From Mesorhizobium sp. BR1-1-16 (GTDB taxonomy: Bacteria > Pseudomonadota > Alphaproteobacteria > Rhizobiales > Kaistiaceae), in NCBI RefSeq assembly GCF_020165495.1, contig NZ_JAIUIE010000003.1:248001-312000 (forward strand): DNA of 64,000 nt, written 5' to 3'. Shown in pieces: positions 1-7,943 of this stretch. The notes under the pieces are model-generated. The model saw only the letters and a program-made list of their open reading frames with translations. It was not told the origin of the DNA and searched no databases. The translations under genes were made by a program, and so were the position numbers. Numbering within the stretch: position 1 is the first letter of the stretch; each line of letters opens with the position of its first letter.

Positions 1-56
1 ACGACAGGGTCTGCGGCGCCGTCATGCACCGGATCGGCATAGACAGGGCGCGACAT
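1..56 (-). CDS. Start of an unidentified CDS, possibly a glycosidase (cut by window edge)
   Basis: Only the first 18 codons are present; the gene runs off the left edge. An ATG at 54-56 is preceded on the minus strand by an AGGGA ribosome-binding site. The reading begins MSRPVYADPVHDGAADPVV. A tyrosine-alanine-aspartate-proline start followed by a GA-DP motif resembles the first blade of GH43-type five-bladed beta-propeller sugar hydrolases, but 18 residues cannot settle this. It lies 9 bp after the methyltransferase stop on the same strand, so it is probably the next gene of the mnmA transcript. Confidence 0.4.
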   Translation of the reverse strand, partial: MSRPVYADPVHDGAADPV

Positions 57-65
57 GGAAAATCC

Positions 66-755
66 CTAGAGCCGCTCGAAGACCAGCAGCGTGAAAAAGC
101 CGAGCGGTCCGACGCGGCGCTTCTCGACCAGGCGGAGATCGCTCCGGCCCAGGATGCGGCCGAGCTGAAAGTCCGTATGCCAGCCGAGCGCGGCCGAGAG
201 CGGCGCGAACACCTCGCCGATCGTCTTTCGCCAGCCCTTCTGGTCGGCGAAATGGCTGACGAGTATCACGGTCCCGCCCGGCCGCGTGACGCGGGCGAGC
301 TCCGACATGACGGCGGCCGGATCGGGCACGACGGTGATGACGAACATTGCGACGGAGGTATCGAAGGCCGCATCGCCGAAAGCGAGGTCGCCGGCATCGG
401 CCTCCTCCAGCGCCTCGACATGTTGCAGCCGCTCGCCCTCCACGCGTGCCCGTGCCCGCTCGAGCATTTCGGGCGAGAGATCGACGCCGGTGATGCGATG
501 GTCGCGGCGGTAGTCGGGGAGCGAGATACCGGTGCCGACGCCGCATTCGAGGACGCGGCCCGGCGGCAGTTCGTTGACCACCACAACGGCGGCGCGACGT
601 CCCGAATCGAAGACGGCCCCGAACACCCAGTCATAAACAGGCGCCCAGCGTGCATAGGCGGCCCTGACGGCGCCGTCATCCATGCGCCAGCCGCGACTTC
701 TGCCTCCTGAAAAAGACTTGAACCGCCGCGCAACGTCTTCGAACAGATCCGGCAT
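66..755 (-). CDS. Class I SAM-dependent methyltransferase, PmtA-like
   Basis: A 229-residue cytosolic or membrane-associated methyltransferase. The SAM-binding motif I (E-CGVGTG) lies at residues 70-76 and the following acidic strand GVDLSPEM near 89. The segment from residue 26 (DDGAVRAAYARWAPVYD) resembles the start of Rhodobacter-type phospholipid N-methyltransferases (PmtA), which methylate phosphatidylethanolamine towards phosphatidylcholine. The start at 755 was chosen because an AGGGAG ribosome-binding site lies about 6 bases upstream; a second Met at residue 25 has no good site. It begins 9 bp after the mnmA stop, so the two are probably co-transcribed. The exact substrate is inferred from family resemblance only; ubiquinone or menaquinone-type methyltransferases look similar. 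Confidence 0.75.
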   Translation of the reverse strand: MPDLFEDVARRFKSFSGGRSRGWRMDDGAVRAAYARWAPVYDWVFGAVFDSGRRAAVVVVNELPPGRVLECGVGTGISLPDYRRDHRITGVDLSPEMLERARARVEGERLQHVEALEEADAGDLAFGDAAFDTSVAMFVITVVPDPAAVMSELARVTRPGGTVILVSHFADQKGWRKTIGEVFAPLSAALGWHTDFQLGRILGRSDLRLVEKRRVGPLGFFTLLVFERL

Positions 756-764
756 GCGAACTCC

Positions 765-1955
765 CTAGCTGGTCGCCAGCGGCTCGGCGGCGAGGCGGGC
801 CAGCGCCGCCTCGGCTCCATCCGAGCGCCGGCTGCGTTCGATCCAGCCGCCGCCGAGAACACGCGTCCCGGGCTCGTCGCCCTGATAGAAGACGCAGGCC
901 TGGCCAGCAGCGACGCCCGTCTCCTCGCCGAGGAGCTCGACCTCGACCACGCCGCCCGAAGACGCGAGGCGGGCTGGCTGTGGCGCGCGCGTCGAACGCA
1001 CGCGGGCAAAGACTTCGACGCCCTCTTCGCCAAAATCGGCGAGCGGCCTGTCGCCGAGCCAGTTCACGTCGCGCAGCACCAGCCGGCGGACGGCAAGCGC
1101 CGTGCGCGGTCCAACGACGACGCGTCGCCTGGCGGCATCGAGCGCCACGACATAGAGCGGCTCGCCGGCAGCAACGCCGAGGCCGCGCCGCTGGCCGATC
1201 GTATAATGGATGATCCCCTCGTGGCGCCCGAGTACGGCACCGTCGAGATGCACGATCTCGCCGGGCTCGGCCGCGTGAGGCCGCAGCCGGGCAATCACGT
1301 CCGCATAGCGTCCGCCGGGCACGAAACAGATGTCCTGGCTGTCATGCTTGTCGGCGATCTCGAGCCCGAGGTCGCGGGCGATCGCGCGCGTCTCGGGCTT
1401 GGTGAGGCTACCCAAGGGAAAGCGCACGAAATCGAGCTGCGCCTGGGTCGTCGCGAACAGGAAATAGCTCTGATCGCGATCAAGATCGGCCGGACGAAAA
1501 AGCCCACGATGGCCGGAGGAAAGCGGCTTCGTCGAGACATAATGGCCGGTCGCGAGCGCCGCCGCGCCAAGGCCCTGAGCGGTCGCCAGGAGATCGGAGA
1601 ACTTCACCGTCTGATTGCAGGCGATGCACGGGACCGGAGTCTCGCCGGCAATATAGCTGTCGGCAAAGCGGTCGATCACCGCCTCTCGGAAGCGCGATTC
1701 ATAGTCGAGGACGTAATGCGGGATATCGAGCCGCTCGGCCACCCGGCGGGCGTCGTGGATGTCCTGTCCGGCGCAGCAGGCGCCCTTCCTGTGCGTCGCC
1801 TCGCCGTGGTCATAAAGCTGCAGCGTGATCCCGACGACGTCATAGCCCTCGCGCTTCAAAAGCCCGGCGACGACAGAGGAATCGACGCCCCCGGACATGG
1901 CCACGACGACGCGGTTGTCCTTGGGAAGCCCGGGAAGATCGAGGCTGTTTGGCAT
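765..1955 (-). CDS. mnmA: tRNA-specific 2-thiouridylase MnmA
   Basis: A 396-residue enzyme that installs the 2-thio group on the wobble uridine of tRNA-Lys, tRNA-Glu and tRNA-Gln, using ATP and a persulfide relay. The PP-loop SGGVDSS is at residues 21-27. The CxxC pair carrying the nucleophile is at 110-113 (CIAC), and the second catalytic cysteine is in SQDICFV. The length is usual for the family. The frame is open further upstream to 2024, but those residues are arginine-rich and unlike the family, so the start at 1955 (MPNSLDLPG) was chosen. It is the first gene of a leftward unit with the methyltransferase. Confidence 0.96.
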   Translation of the reverse strand: MPNSLDLPGLPKDNRVVVAMSGGVDSSVVAGLLKREGYDVVGITLQLYDHGEATHRKGACCAGQDIHDARRVAERLDIPHYVLDYESRFREAVIDRFADSYIAGETPVPCIACNQTVKFSDLLATAQGLGAAALATGHYVSTKPLSSGHRGLFRPADLDRDQSYFLFATTQAQLDFVRFPLGSLTKPETRAIARDLGLEIADKHDSQDICFVPGGRYADVIARLRPHAAEPGEIVHLDGAVLGRHEGIIHYTIGQRRGLGVAAGEPLYVVALDAARRRVVVGPRTALAVRRLVLRDVNWLGDRPLADFGEEGVEVFARVRSTRAPQPARLASSGGVVEVELLGEETGVAAGQACVFYQGDEPGTRVLGGGWIERSRRSDGAEAALARLAAEPLATS

Positions 1956-2105
1956 GACCGCTGTCGTTGAGGCCGGCCGGCGGCATCGGCCGGCGGACTG
2001 ACGTTTTGATGCGGCTCGCGCCACGGAGGTTCGCCGGAATATAGCCGCGCTACCTCGATGTTCAAGACTGCTCTACCGACACCGGCAGCGTGCGACAGGT
2101 CTTTC

Positions 2106-2177
2106 CGCAAGTTTGCAAGTTGTCGCTGCCGGGACGGGGCGCGTCGCAAAACGCTGCGATTGCTCGCAATTTGCAAG
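2106..2177. repeat. Pair of CGCAA-TTTGCAAG direct repeats
   Basis: Two near-identical words, CGCAAGTTTGCAAG at 2106-2119 and CGCAATTTGCAAG at 2165-2177, lie 59 bp apart (start to start) in the 318-bp region between the divergent mnmA and sciP genes. Each is followed by TGTCG within ten bases. They may be operator sites for a regulator of one or both genes. No known regulator is assigned. Confidence 0.3.
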
Positions 2178-2204
2178 AAATGTCGACGAATTTTGCCATT
2201 TGGC

Positions 2205-2219
2205 TTAGCCAAAATTTAA
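2205..2219 (+). promoter_or_regulatory. Candidate CtrA box upstream of sciP
   Basis: TTAG-CCAAAAT-TTAA matches the full CtrA consensus TTAA-N7-TTAA with one mismatch and keeps the CC that often follows the first half-site in Rhizobiales. It ends 54 bp before the sciP start codon, a sensible place for an activator site overlapping the -35 region. In Caulobacter sciP is a CtrA-activated gene, which supports the reading. Binding is inferred, not shown. Confidence 0.5.
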
Positions 2220-2273
2220 GGGCCGAGCTCTAGTCTCACTCTACGACAAGGTCAGGTTGAGTGTGAGTGTAGA

Positions 2274-2549
2274 ATGACCGATCAGATGCGTCCGCGGGTG
2301 AAGTATGTCATCGGGCCGGACGGCAGTCCGTTGACGATCGCGGATTTGCCGCCGCGCGATACCAAGCGTTGGGTCATCCGCCGCAAGGCCGAGGTGGTCG
2401 CAGCCGTTCGTGGCGGATTGCTCAGCCTCGAGGAAGCCTGCCAGCGCTATACGCTGACCGTCGAGGAATTCATCTCCTGGCAGCAGTCGATCGACCAGCA
2501 TGGACTTGCCGGCCTTCGGACGACCCGCATCCAGCAATACCGCCAATAG
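2274..2549 (+). CDS. sciP: SciP-type CtrA inhibitor (DUF1153)
   Basis: A 91-residue DUF1153 protein. In Caulobacter SciP binds CtrA and DNA and blocks CtrA-activated transcription late in the cell cycle. The basic N-terminus carries the family phrase VIGPDGSPLTIADLPP. Residues 34-70 form the helix-turn-helix (RRKAEVVAAV, then LSLEEACQRY, then TVEEFISWQ). The length and motif match the family across the Alphaproteobacteria. The ribosome-binding site is weak. A candidate CtrA box lies upstream and a strong hairpin 30 bp downstream. ctrA itself is 26 kb away in this window. Confidence 0.93.
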   Translation: MTDQMRPRVKYVIGPDGSPLTIADLPPRDTKRWVIRRKAEVVAAVRGGLLSLEEACQRYTLTVEEFISWQQSIDQHGLAGLRTTRIQQYRQ

Positions 2550-2579
2550 TCCCCTGCACCAATTCTCCCGCCCCATGGG

Positions 2580-2615
2580 CGATCGAGGCCGGCCAAGCGC
2601 CGGCCTCGATCGTTT
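2580..2615. terminator. Bidirectional stem-loop between sciP and the UPF0173 gene
   Basis: A 14-bp perfect stem CGATCGAGGCCGGC (2580-2593) pairs with 2599-2612 around a five-base loop, followed by TTT. It sits between the convergent stops of sciP and the hydrolase gene and can terminate both. Confidence 0.7.
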
Positions 2616-2621
2616 GCGGTC

Positions 2622-3323
2622 TCAGAGCGTCAGGGTTTCGCCAACCGTCGGCACGACAACCTTGGTCGCAGCCCCCTTCATGCCTTCGAGAAAGGCATCC
2701 GCGGTCGCATCGACCATCGGGAAGCTGGCGTAATGGCCAGGGATCACCGTCTCGAAATGGAAGAAGCGCCGCGCCGCCATCGCCGCCACCGCGCCGCCCA
2801 TCGTGAAACGGTCGCCGATCGGCAGGATGCCGATTTTCGGCTGATAGATTTCATCGATCAGCGCCATGTCGGAAAAGATGTCGGTGTCGCCAGCGTGATA
2901 GAGCGTCTTTTCGCCTGGCGCCCGGATCACGACGCCATGCGGATGGCCCAGCGAATGCGAGACGCCATTGTCGTCGATCATCGCCGAGGAATGATGCGCG
3001 ACCGTATAGGAAATGCGGAACGGTCCCTGGTCGACTGTGCCACCTGAATTCATCGGATCGACATTGGCGACACCCTGCCGCGCCAGAAAGCTGACGAGGT
3101 CCGCATCGCCGATCACCTTGGCGCCGGTCGCCTTCGCGATCGATACGGTGTCGCCGACATGGTCACCATGGCCGTGCGTCAGAACGATATGCGTGACGCC
3201 CTCACGCGCGGCAGCGTGATCGCCCGGAAATTTAGGGTTGCCGGTGAAAAACGGGTCGATGAGAATGACCGCGTCCTTGATCTCGATGCGGAACGCGGCG
3301 TGGCCCAGCCAGGTCAGTTTCAT
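2622..3323 (-). CDS. UPF0173 metal-dependent hydrolase
   Basis: A 233-residue metallo-beta-lactamase-fold protein of the UPF0173 / UlaG-like group. The metal-binding motif H50-x-H52-x-D54-H55 (THGHGDH) is intact, and further ligand histidines are in VAHHSS, YHAGDTD and IPGHY. These are soluble cytosolic hydrolases; the natural substrate is not established for this group. The start at 3323 gives the usual family N-terminus [11 protein letters not shown]. It is a single gene, convergent with sciP and divergent from the YqaA-type gene. Confidence 0.9.
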   Translation of the reverse strand: MKLTWLGHAAFRIEIKDAVILIDPFFTGNPKFPGDHAAAREGVTHIVLTHGHGDHVGDTVSIAKATGAKVIGDADLVSFLARQGVANVDPMNSGGTVDQGPFRISYTVAHHSSAMIDDNGVSHSLGHPHGVVIRAPGEKTLYHAGDTDIFSDMALIDEIYQPKIGILPIGDRFTMGGAVAAMAARRFFHFETVIPGHYASFPMVDATADAFLEGMKGAATKVVVPTVGETLTL

Positions 3324-3454
3324 GAAATCGACACCCTGTCGTTGTTGGTGTCGGGATTATGGGGTTGCGACCGGACGGCGACCAGTGCACGTCCGGTGAA
3401 CAGTCTCGCCGTTTGAATACGGCGGGCAGGGCTGACAAAGGGCAAGGGCTTCAG

Positions 3455-4075
3455 GTGACGGATCTGGAAACGACGGCGGATCGCGGCAACCGCGGCTTGT
3501 TGAAGCGGCTCTTCGACCGCATCATGGTGCTTTCGGCAGGACCGCATGCGCTCTGGCTGCTGGCCGGGGTCTCCTTCGCCGAGGCCTCGTTCTTCCCGAT
3601 CCCACCCGATCCGGTGCTTGCTGCGATCGTCCTCGCCCGACGCGATCGTGTCTGGATCGCCGCGCTGGTCTGCACGCTCGCCTCCGTCGTCGGCGGCCTC
3701 GCAGGCTATGCCATCGGCGCCGTACTCTATGAGGCGATCGGCCAGCCGGTGATCGCGTTCTATCATCTCGAAGAGGCGTTCCATAATTTCCAGCTCCGCT
3801 TCGATGAATGGGGCGGCTGGATCATCGTCGCCAAGGGTCTGACGCCGATCCCCTTCAAGCTCGTCACCATCGCCTCCGGCGTGGTGCATCTGAACCTCGT
3901 CACCTTCATCGTCGCGGCGGCGCTGACGCGCGGCCTCCGCTTCTTCGTCGTCGCCTGGCTCTTCTATCGCTTCGGCCCGCAGGCAAGGGCGATGATTGAC
4001 AAGCATTTCAGCAAGGTGATGATCGCCGGCACGATCCTCGTGATCCTCGGCTTCGCCGCCATCGTCTATATCTGA
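3455..4075 (+). CDS. YqaA-type membrane protein (DedA/SNARE-associated family)
   Basis: A 206-residue inner-membrane protein with about four hydrophobic segments. The conserved motif FPIPPDPVL near residues 47-55 and the [15 protein letters not shown] loop are hallmarks of the YqaA branch of the DedA (VTT) family, whose members are linked to lipid scrambling or envelope homeostasis. The frame is open from an ATG at 3359, but that extra region is not family-like. A GTG at 3455 gives a short cytosolic lead ([11 protein letters not shown]) and is preferred, with moderate certainty. It is followed by ruvX 8 bp downstream, probably in one transcript. Confidence 0.8.
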   Translation: MTDLETTADRGNRGLLKRLFDRIMVLSAGPHALWLLAGVSFAEASFFPIPPDPVLAAIVLARRDRVWIAALVCTLASVVGGLAGYAIGAVLYEAIGQPVIAFYHLEEAFHNFQLRFDEWGGWIIVAKGLTPIPFKLVTIASGVVHLNLVTFIVAAALTRGLRFFVVAWLFYRFGPQARAMIDKHFSKVMIAGTILVILGFAAIVYI

Positions 4076-4083
4076 GCCGAAGA

Positions 4084-4578
4084 TTGGCAGCCTCCCTCCT
4101 CGACATCGCTGACCTTGCACCGCAGCTCGCCAAGACCGCGGCCCTGTTCGGCCTCGATCTTGGCACCAAGACGATCGGGGTCGCGATCTCCGATCTTGGC
4201 CGCCGCATGGCTTCGCCGCTGGTGCTCATCGTCCGGCGCAAGTTCACGCTCGATGTCGAGGAACTCGGCAAGCTGATCGCCAGGCATAAGCCGGCCGCCA
4301 TCGTCATCGGGCTGCCGCTCAACATGGATGGCTCGGAGGGACCGCGCGCGCAGGCGACGCGCAGCTTCGTGCGCAACCTGCTGCCGCTCATCGATATCCC
4401 CGTGGTGTTCTGGGATGAGCGGCTTTCGACGGTCGCGGTGACACGGACGCTGCTCGAAGCCGACACCAGCCGCAAACGTCGTGGCGAACTGGTCGACAAG
4501 ATGGCGGCCGCGTTCATCTTGCAGGGCGCGCTCGATCGCCTGGCGCGGATCGCATCGGATCTCGCCGGCGACGACTAG
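4084..4578 (+). CDS. ruvX: RuvX/YqgF-type Holliday junction resolvase or pre-16S rRNA nuclease
   Basis: A 164-residue RNase H-fold nuclease. The active-site signature [10 protein letters not shown] (Asp25) is near the N-terminus, with the family blocks [11 protein letters not shown] in the middle and DERLST before the C-terminal helix. The E. coli homologue matures the 5' end of 16S rRNA; it was first named for a predicted role in junction resolution. The start is a TTG, and it gives the rhizobial family N-terminus ([11 protein letters not shown]). It is closely linked to the upstream membrane-protein gene. Confidence 0.9.
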   Translation: MAASLLDIADLAPQLAKTAALFGLDLGTKTIGVAISDLGRRMASPLVLIVRRKFTLDVEELGKLIARHKPAAIVIGLPLNMDGSEGPRAQATRSFVRNLLPLIDIPVVFWDERLSTVAVTRTLLEADTSRKRRGELVDKMAAAFILQGALDRLARIASDLAGDD

Positions 4579-4672
4579 GGCATATCGGAACATCGACGAG
4601 ACATGACACGCAACCATTTCGTTGCGTCAGCCTCTGAGATATGCCACAAGAGACGCAACCAGGAGGTTGCGC

Positions 4673-5176
4673 ATGGACACCAACGAGATCAGGAAGCAGA
4701 TCGTCCTCAAGGCCCCACGCGAGCGGGTCTGGAACGCGATCGCCGAGTCCGGGGCGTTTGGAACCTGGTTCGGAGTGGAGATCGACGGGCCGTTCGTCGC
4801 CGGCCGGGAGGCGGTCGGAAAGATCGTTCCCACCAAGGTCGATGCCGAGGTGGCCAAACTTCAGGAACCGTATCGTGGGACGGTCTTCCGCATCAGGATC
4901 GTGCAGATCGATCCCATGCATTTATTCTCGTTTCGCTGGCACCCATTCGCGGTTGATCCCACGAAGGACTATGAGTCCGAGCCGATGACGCTTGTCAGCT
5001 TCGAGCTTGCCGATGTCGAGGGGGGGACACGCCTCACAATCACCGAGACCGGATTCGATCAGCTTCCGATAGACCGTCGCAGGGCCGCGCTCGAAGCCAA
5101 TGACGGCGGCTGGGAACACCAAGCCCAACTGGTGGCCAAATATCTCGCCTCTGCAGGCGAACGGCCCGCGCCGTGA
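4673..5176 (+). CDS. SRPBCC (AHSA1-type) protein
   Basis: A 167-residue START/SRPBCC-fold protein of the AHSA1 group, which binds hydrophobic ligands in a deep cavity. The opening (IRKQIVLKAPRERVWNAI, then FGTWFG) and the closing helix (ALEANDGGWEHQAQLVAKYL) are characteristic. An AGGAGG site 6 bases before the ATG fixes the start. It overlaps by one base an ArsR-type regulator, a common pairing in which the repressor controls the SRPBCC gene. The usual order (regulator first) is reversed here. The ligand is unknown. Confidence 0.85.
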   Translation: MDTNEIRKQIVLKAPRERVWNAIAESGAFGTWFGVEIDGPFVAGREAVGKIVPTKVDAEVAKLQEPYRGTVFRIRIVQIDPMHLFSFRWHPFAVDPTKDYESEPMTLVSFELADVEGGTRLTITETGFDQLPIDRRRAALEANDGGWEHQAQLVAKYLASAGERPAP

Positions 5177-5526
5177 TGAGCGGCGGCACTACCGTCCAGC
5201 ACCTGGAGGTCACGGCACCGATTTTCGCGGCGCTTGGCGATCCGTCAAGACTTTCGATCATCGAGCGTCTGGGCGCGGATGGTCCCCTTCCGACCACCCG
5301 ATTGAACGGTCCCGGCAGCGGCGTCACCCGACAGGGCATCACGAAACATCTGCGCGTGCTTGAAAACGCCGGTCTCGTCGAGAGCTTCCGCGTCGGACGA
5401 GATCGACTGTGGCGCCTGCGCACCGAGCAACTCGTGATCGCCCGGGGCTATCTCGATCAGGTATCCGCCGAATGGGACGGGCGGCTGGCCCGGCTCAAGT
5501 CGCTTGTTGAAAGCGGGTCGGAGTAA
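5176..5526 (+). CDS. ArsR-family transcriptional regulator
   Basis: A 116-residue winged-helix repressor. It opens with the family phrase (TAPIFAALGDPSRLSIIERL), followed by the recognition region (VTRQGITKHLRVLENAGLVES) and the wing (GRDRLWRLR). There is no clear metal-binding cysteine pair, so it is probably not a metal sensor. The start overlaps the SRPBCC stop (TGATG); a GTG one codon earlier is an alternative. It likely autoregulates this two-gene unit, although no operator could be assigned. Confidence 0.88.
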   Translation: MSGGTTVQHLEVTAPIFAALGDPSRLSIIERLGADGPLPTTRLNGPGSGVTRQGITKHLRVLENAGLVESFRVGRDRLWRLRTEQLVIARGYLDQVSAEWDGRLARLKSLVESGSE

Positions 5527-5625
5527 AGCTGTTCCGCCGCACGTTCCGGCTCTAGAACTGAAGCTTTGATAAGGCTCGCTGGATACGAAGCCTTCTTCTG
5601 TTCTGGACTTCGCCAAGGGGACGAA

Positions 5626-6195
5626 ATGCTGTCGCGCCTGATGACGAACTGGGTCTATGGCGGCTTCCTGGCCGCCTTCCTCATCCTTGCACTGATCGGG
5701 GTCGTGGGGCGCGATCTCCCGGCCGCGCTCGTGCTGATCGCGCTGCAGCTCCCGATCTACATGCTGCATGAATATGAAGAGCATGATGATGATCGCTTCC
5801 GCCGCTTCTTCAATGCGTTGATCGGAGGCGGCCGCGAATTGCTGACCGTACCGGCGGTCTTCATCATCAATATCGGCGGTGTCTGGCTGACCTATCTCGC
5901 CGCGATCGTGCTGGCGGCGACCGTTGATCTCGGCTTCGGCCTCATCGCCATTTATGGGACGCTGGTGAACGCTGTCGTCCATCTCGGCGCCGCAGCGGCC
6001 AAGCGCAGCTACAACCCGGGCCTCGCGACCGCTGTCATCCTCTTTCTGCCGGCAGGGATCGCCGGTCTCTGGCTGGTCTCGGCGGCAGGGACGACGCTCG
6101 GATTCCACATGCTCGGGCTGACGGTCTCGATCGGCCTCCACGCCGTGATCATCGCCTATGTCCTCGTAAGAAGGCGCCGCCTCGCTGTGCCTTGA
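5626..6195 (+). CDS. HXXEE-domain membrane protein
   Basis: A 189-residue integral membrane protein with about five hydrophobic helices. The defining motif HEYEE is at residues 48-52, followed by the acidic stretch HDDDRFRRF. Conserved histidine-glutamate clusters in this family suggest metal binding, but its function is unknown. The start at 5626 is preceded by AAGGGG. It is convergent with aidB with only 9 bp between the stops and no obvious terminator. Confidence 0.8.
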   Translation: MLSRLMTNWVYGGFLAAFLILALIGVVGRDLPAALVLIALQLPIYMLHEYEEHDDDRFRRFFNALIGGGRELLTVPAVFIINIGGVWLTYLAAIVLAATVDLGFGLIAIYGTLVNAVVHLGAAAAKRSYNPGLATAVILFLPAGIAGLWLVSAAGTTLGFHMLGLTVSIGLHAVIIAYVLVRRRRLAVP

Positions 6196-6204
6196 AACGC
6201 GCCG

Positions 6205-7848
6205 CTACATGCGCGGCACGACATAATCGACGAAGGCGCGGGCATCGAAGCGTGCGTCGAGCATGCCATAGGTCGAGCGCCACGGCTTGCCGAGCCGCGT
6301 TTCCAGAAAGGCGTCGGCGATCACCGAGGGGAAACGGCGGCGAAGCGCGGCAGCGGCGACGGTCATCGCAAGTTGCTCGGTGAGGATGCGCGCGGAGCCC
6401 TCGTCGGCGAGAGCCACGGCCGTCGCGGCGCGCAGGACGTTGAGCGTCGACCGCGCGGCGCTGCCAAGACCATCCTCGATCACCTTCAGCACGGCTTCCA
6501 GCGGCTCCGGCGAGCGGCGCAGGACGCGCAGGACATCGAGGCTCAGCACGTTGCCGGGCCCATCGGCGAGCGGCAGCGCCAGAACGTCGCGCGCCAGCCG
6601 GGCCAGAAGACTGTCCTCGACATAGGCATTGCCGCCAGCACACTCCATCGCCTCCATCACGATAGCCGGTGCGATCTTGGCGACCCAGTATTTCACCACC
6701 GGCGTCATCAGCCGCGCGAATGCCGCTTCGGCCGGATTGTCCTGCGAGCGGTCGACGGCCTCGGCAAGGCGGAACACCAGCGCGGTCGCCGCCGTGACGT
6801 CGAGCGCCATGTCGGCGAGCACGCGCGTCATCAACGCCTGGTCGATCAGCGGCGATCCGAAGGCGCGGCGGTGGCGAACCACATGCACCGCTTCGGCGAG
6901 CGCCGCACGCGCAACGCCGGTTGCCGCCAGCGCATCGTCAACGCGCAGCAGCGTGACCGTCTCCGCAATCGTCGAAACGCCGCGGCCGGGCTCCCCGACC
7001 ATGACGCCGATCGAGCCGGGCAATTCAATCTCGGCGGCCGCATTGGAGCGGGTACCAAGCTTGTCCTTGAGCCGCATCATCTTAAGCGGGTTGCGCTTGC
7101 CGTCGGCCTGGAAGCGCGGCACCAGAAACAGCGACAGGCCTTCGAGCGTCTGCGCCAGGACGAGCAGCGCATCGCTCATCGGCGCCGACACGAACCATTT
7201 GTGGCCAACGAGGCGGAAGGTGCCGTCGCCCATCGAATCGGCGCGCGTCGAGGAGGCACGAAGATCGGAGCCGCCCTGCTTTTCCGTCGTCGCAAAGCCG
7301 ATCAGGGCGCCGGTCTTCTGGCCGGTGGGCACGGGCCGGGAATCATAGCGTCGAGAGCGTAGCAACGGCAGCCAGGCCTCGGCGAGCGGCTGTGCATGGC
7401 CGAGCGAAGCGACGCTGGCGCTGGTCAGCGACAGCGGCCCGAGATGGCCGAGCTCGACCTGCGCCGTCATGTAGATCCGGGCGCCGCGCGCCACGGCGCG
7501 GACATTCGATTCATCGCCGACCGCATCCCAGATCGAGGCGTGCAGGCCCGCGCCGACGGATCGGCGCATCAGGGCATGGTAGGCGGGATGGAATTCGACC
7601 AGATCGACGCGGCGGCCGCTCGCATCATGGGTTTTCAGGTGCGGCAGGACGGTGTTGGCGAGGCGGGCAAGATCGGCCATCTCGGCTGAGCCCCATTGCG
7701 CACCATGCTGCGTCAGCCCGTCGACGACAGGTTGCGGCAGGTCCTCGACCAGCGCTGCAAGGACAGGATCGGAGACATAAAGATTGGCACCGGTCCGCGG
7801 CGGGACCTGGTTGCCGACCTCGTGCGTCTCGAAATCCGGCGCGACCAT
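6205..7848 (-). CDS. aidB: AidB-like acyl-CoA dehydrogenase, alkylation response protein
   Basis: A 547-residue FAD-containing acyl-CoA dehydrogenase homologue of the AidB branch. It opens with the typical phrase HEVGNQVPPRTGANLYVSDP. It carries TEKQGGSDLRASST and GHKWFVSAPMSDALLVLAQT in the flavin-binding middle domain, and ECAGGNAYVEDS in the C-terminal helical domain. In E. coli AidB is part of the adaptive response to DNA alkylation and binds DNA. No Ada-box gene is nearby, so its regulation here is unknown. The gene is a single unit between the HXXEE gene and rnr, 95 bp from the latter's stop. Confidence 0.92.
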   Translation of the reverse strand: MVAPDFETHEVGNQVPPRTGANLYVSDPVLAALVEDLPQPVVDGLTQHGAQWGSAEMADLARLANTVLPHLKTHDASGRRVDLVEFHPAYHALMRRSVGAGLHASIWDAVGDESNVRAVARGARIYMTAQVELGHLGPLSLTSASVASLGHAQPLAEAWLPLLRSRRYDSRPVPTGQKTGALIGFATTEKQGGSDLRASSTRADSMGDGTFRLVGHKWFVSAPMSDALLVLAQTLEGLSLFLVPRFQADGKRNPLKMMRLKDKLGTRSNAAAEIELPGSIGVMVGEPGRGVSTIAETVTLLRVDDALAATGVARAALAEAVHVVRHRRAFGSPLIDQALMTRVLADMALDVTAATALVFRLAEAVDRSQDNPAEAAFARLMTPVVKYWVAKIAPAIVMEAMECAGGNAYVEDSLLARLARDVLALPLADGPGNVLSLDVLRVLRRSPEPLEAVLKVIEDGLGSAARSTLNVLRAATAVALADEGSARILTEQLAMTVAAAALRRRFPSVIADAFLETRLGKPWRSTYGMLDARFDARAFVDYVVPRM

Positions 7849-7943
7849 GCCTGCCCCTGCCCTTCAGCCTCAAGTCGCAATCATGCGGCCGCACCTGTTA
7901 ATAGGCGGAAAAGAGGCCAGTGTCTCGTTCCCCGCCCGGACCG

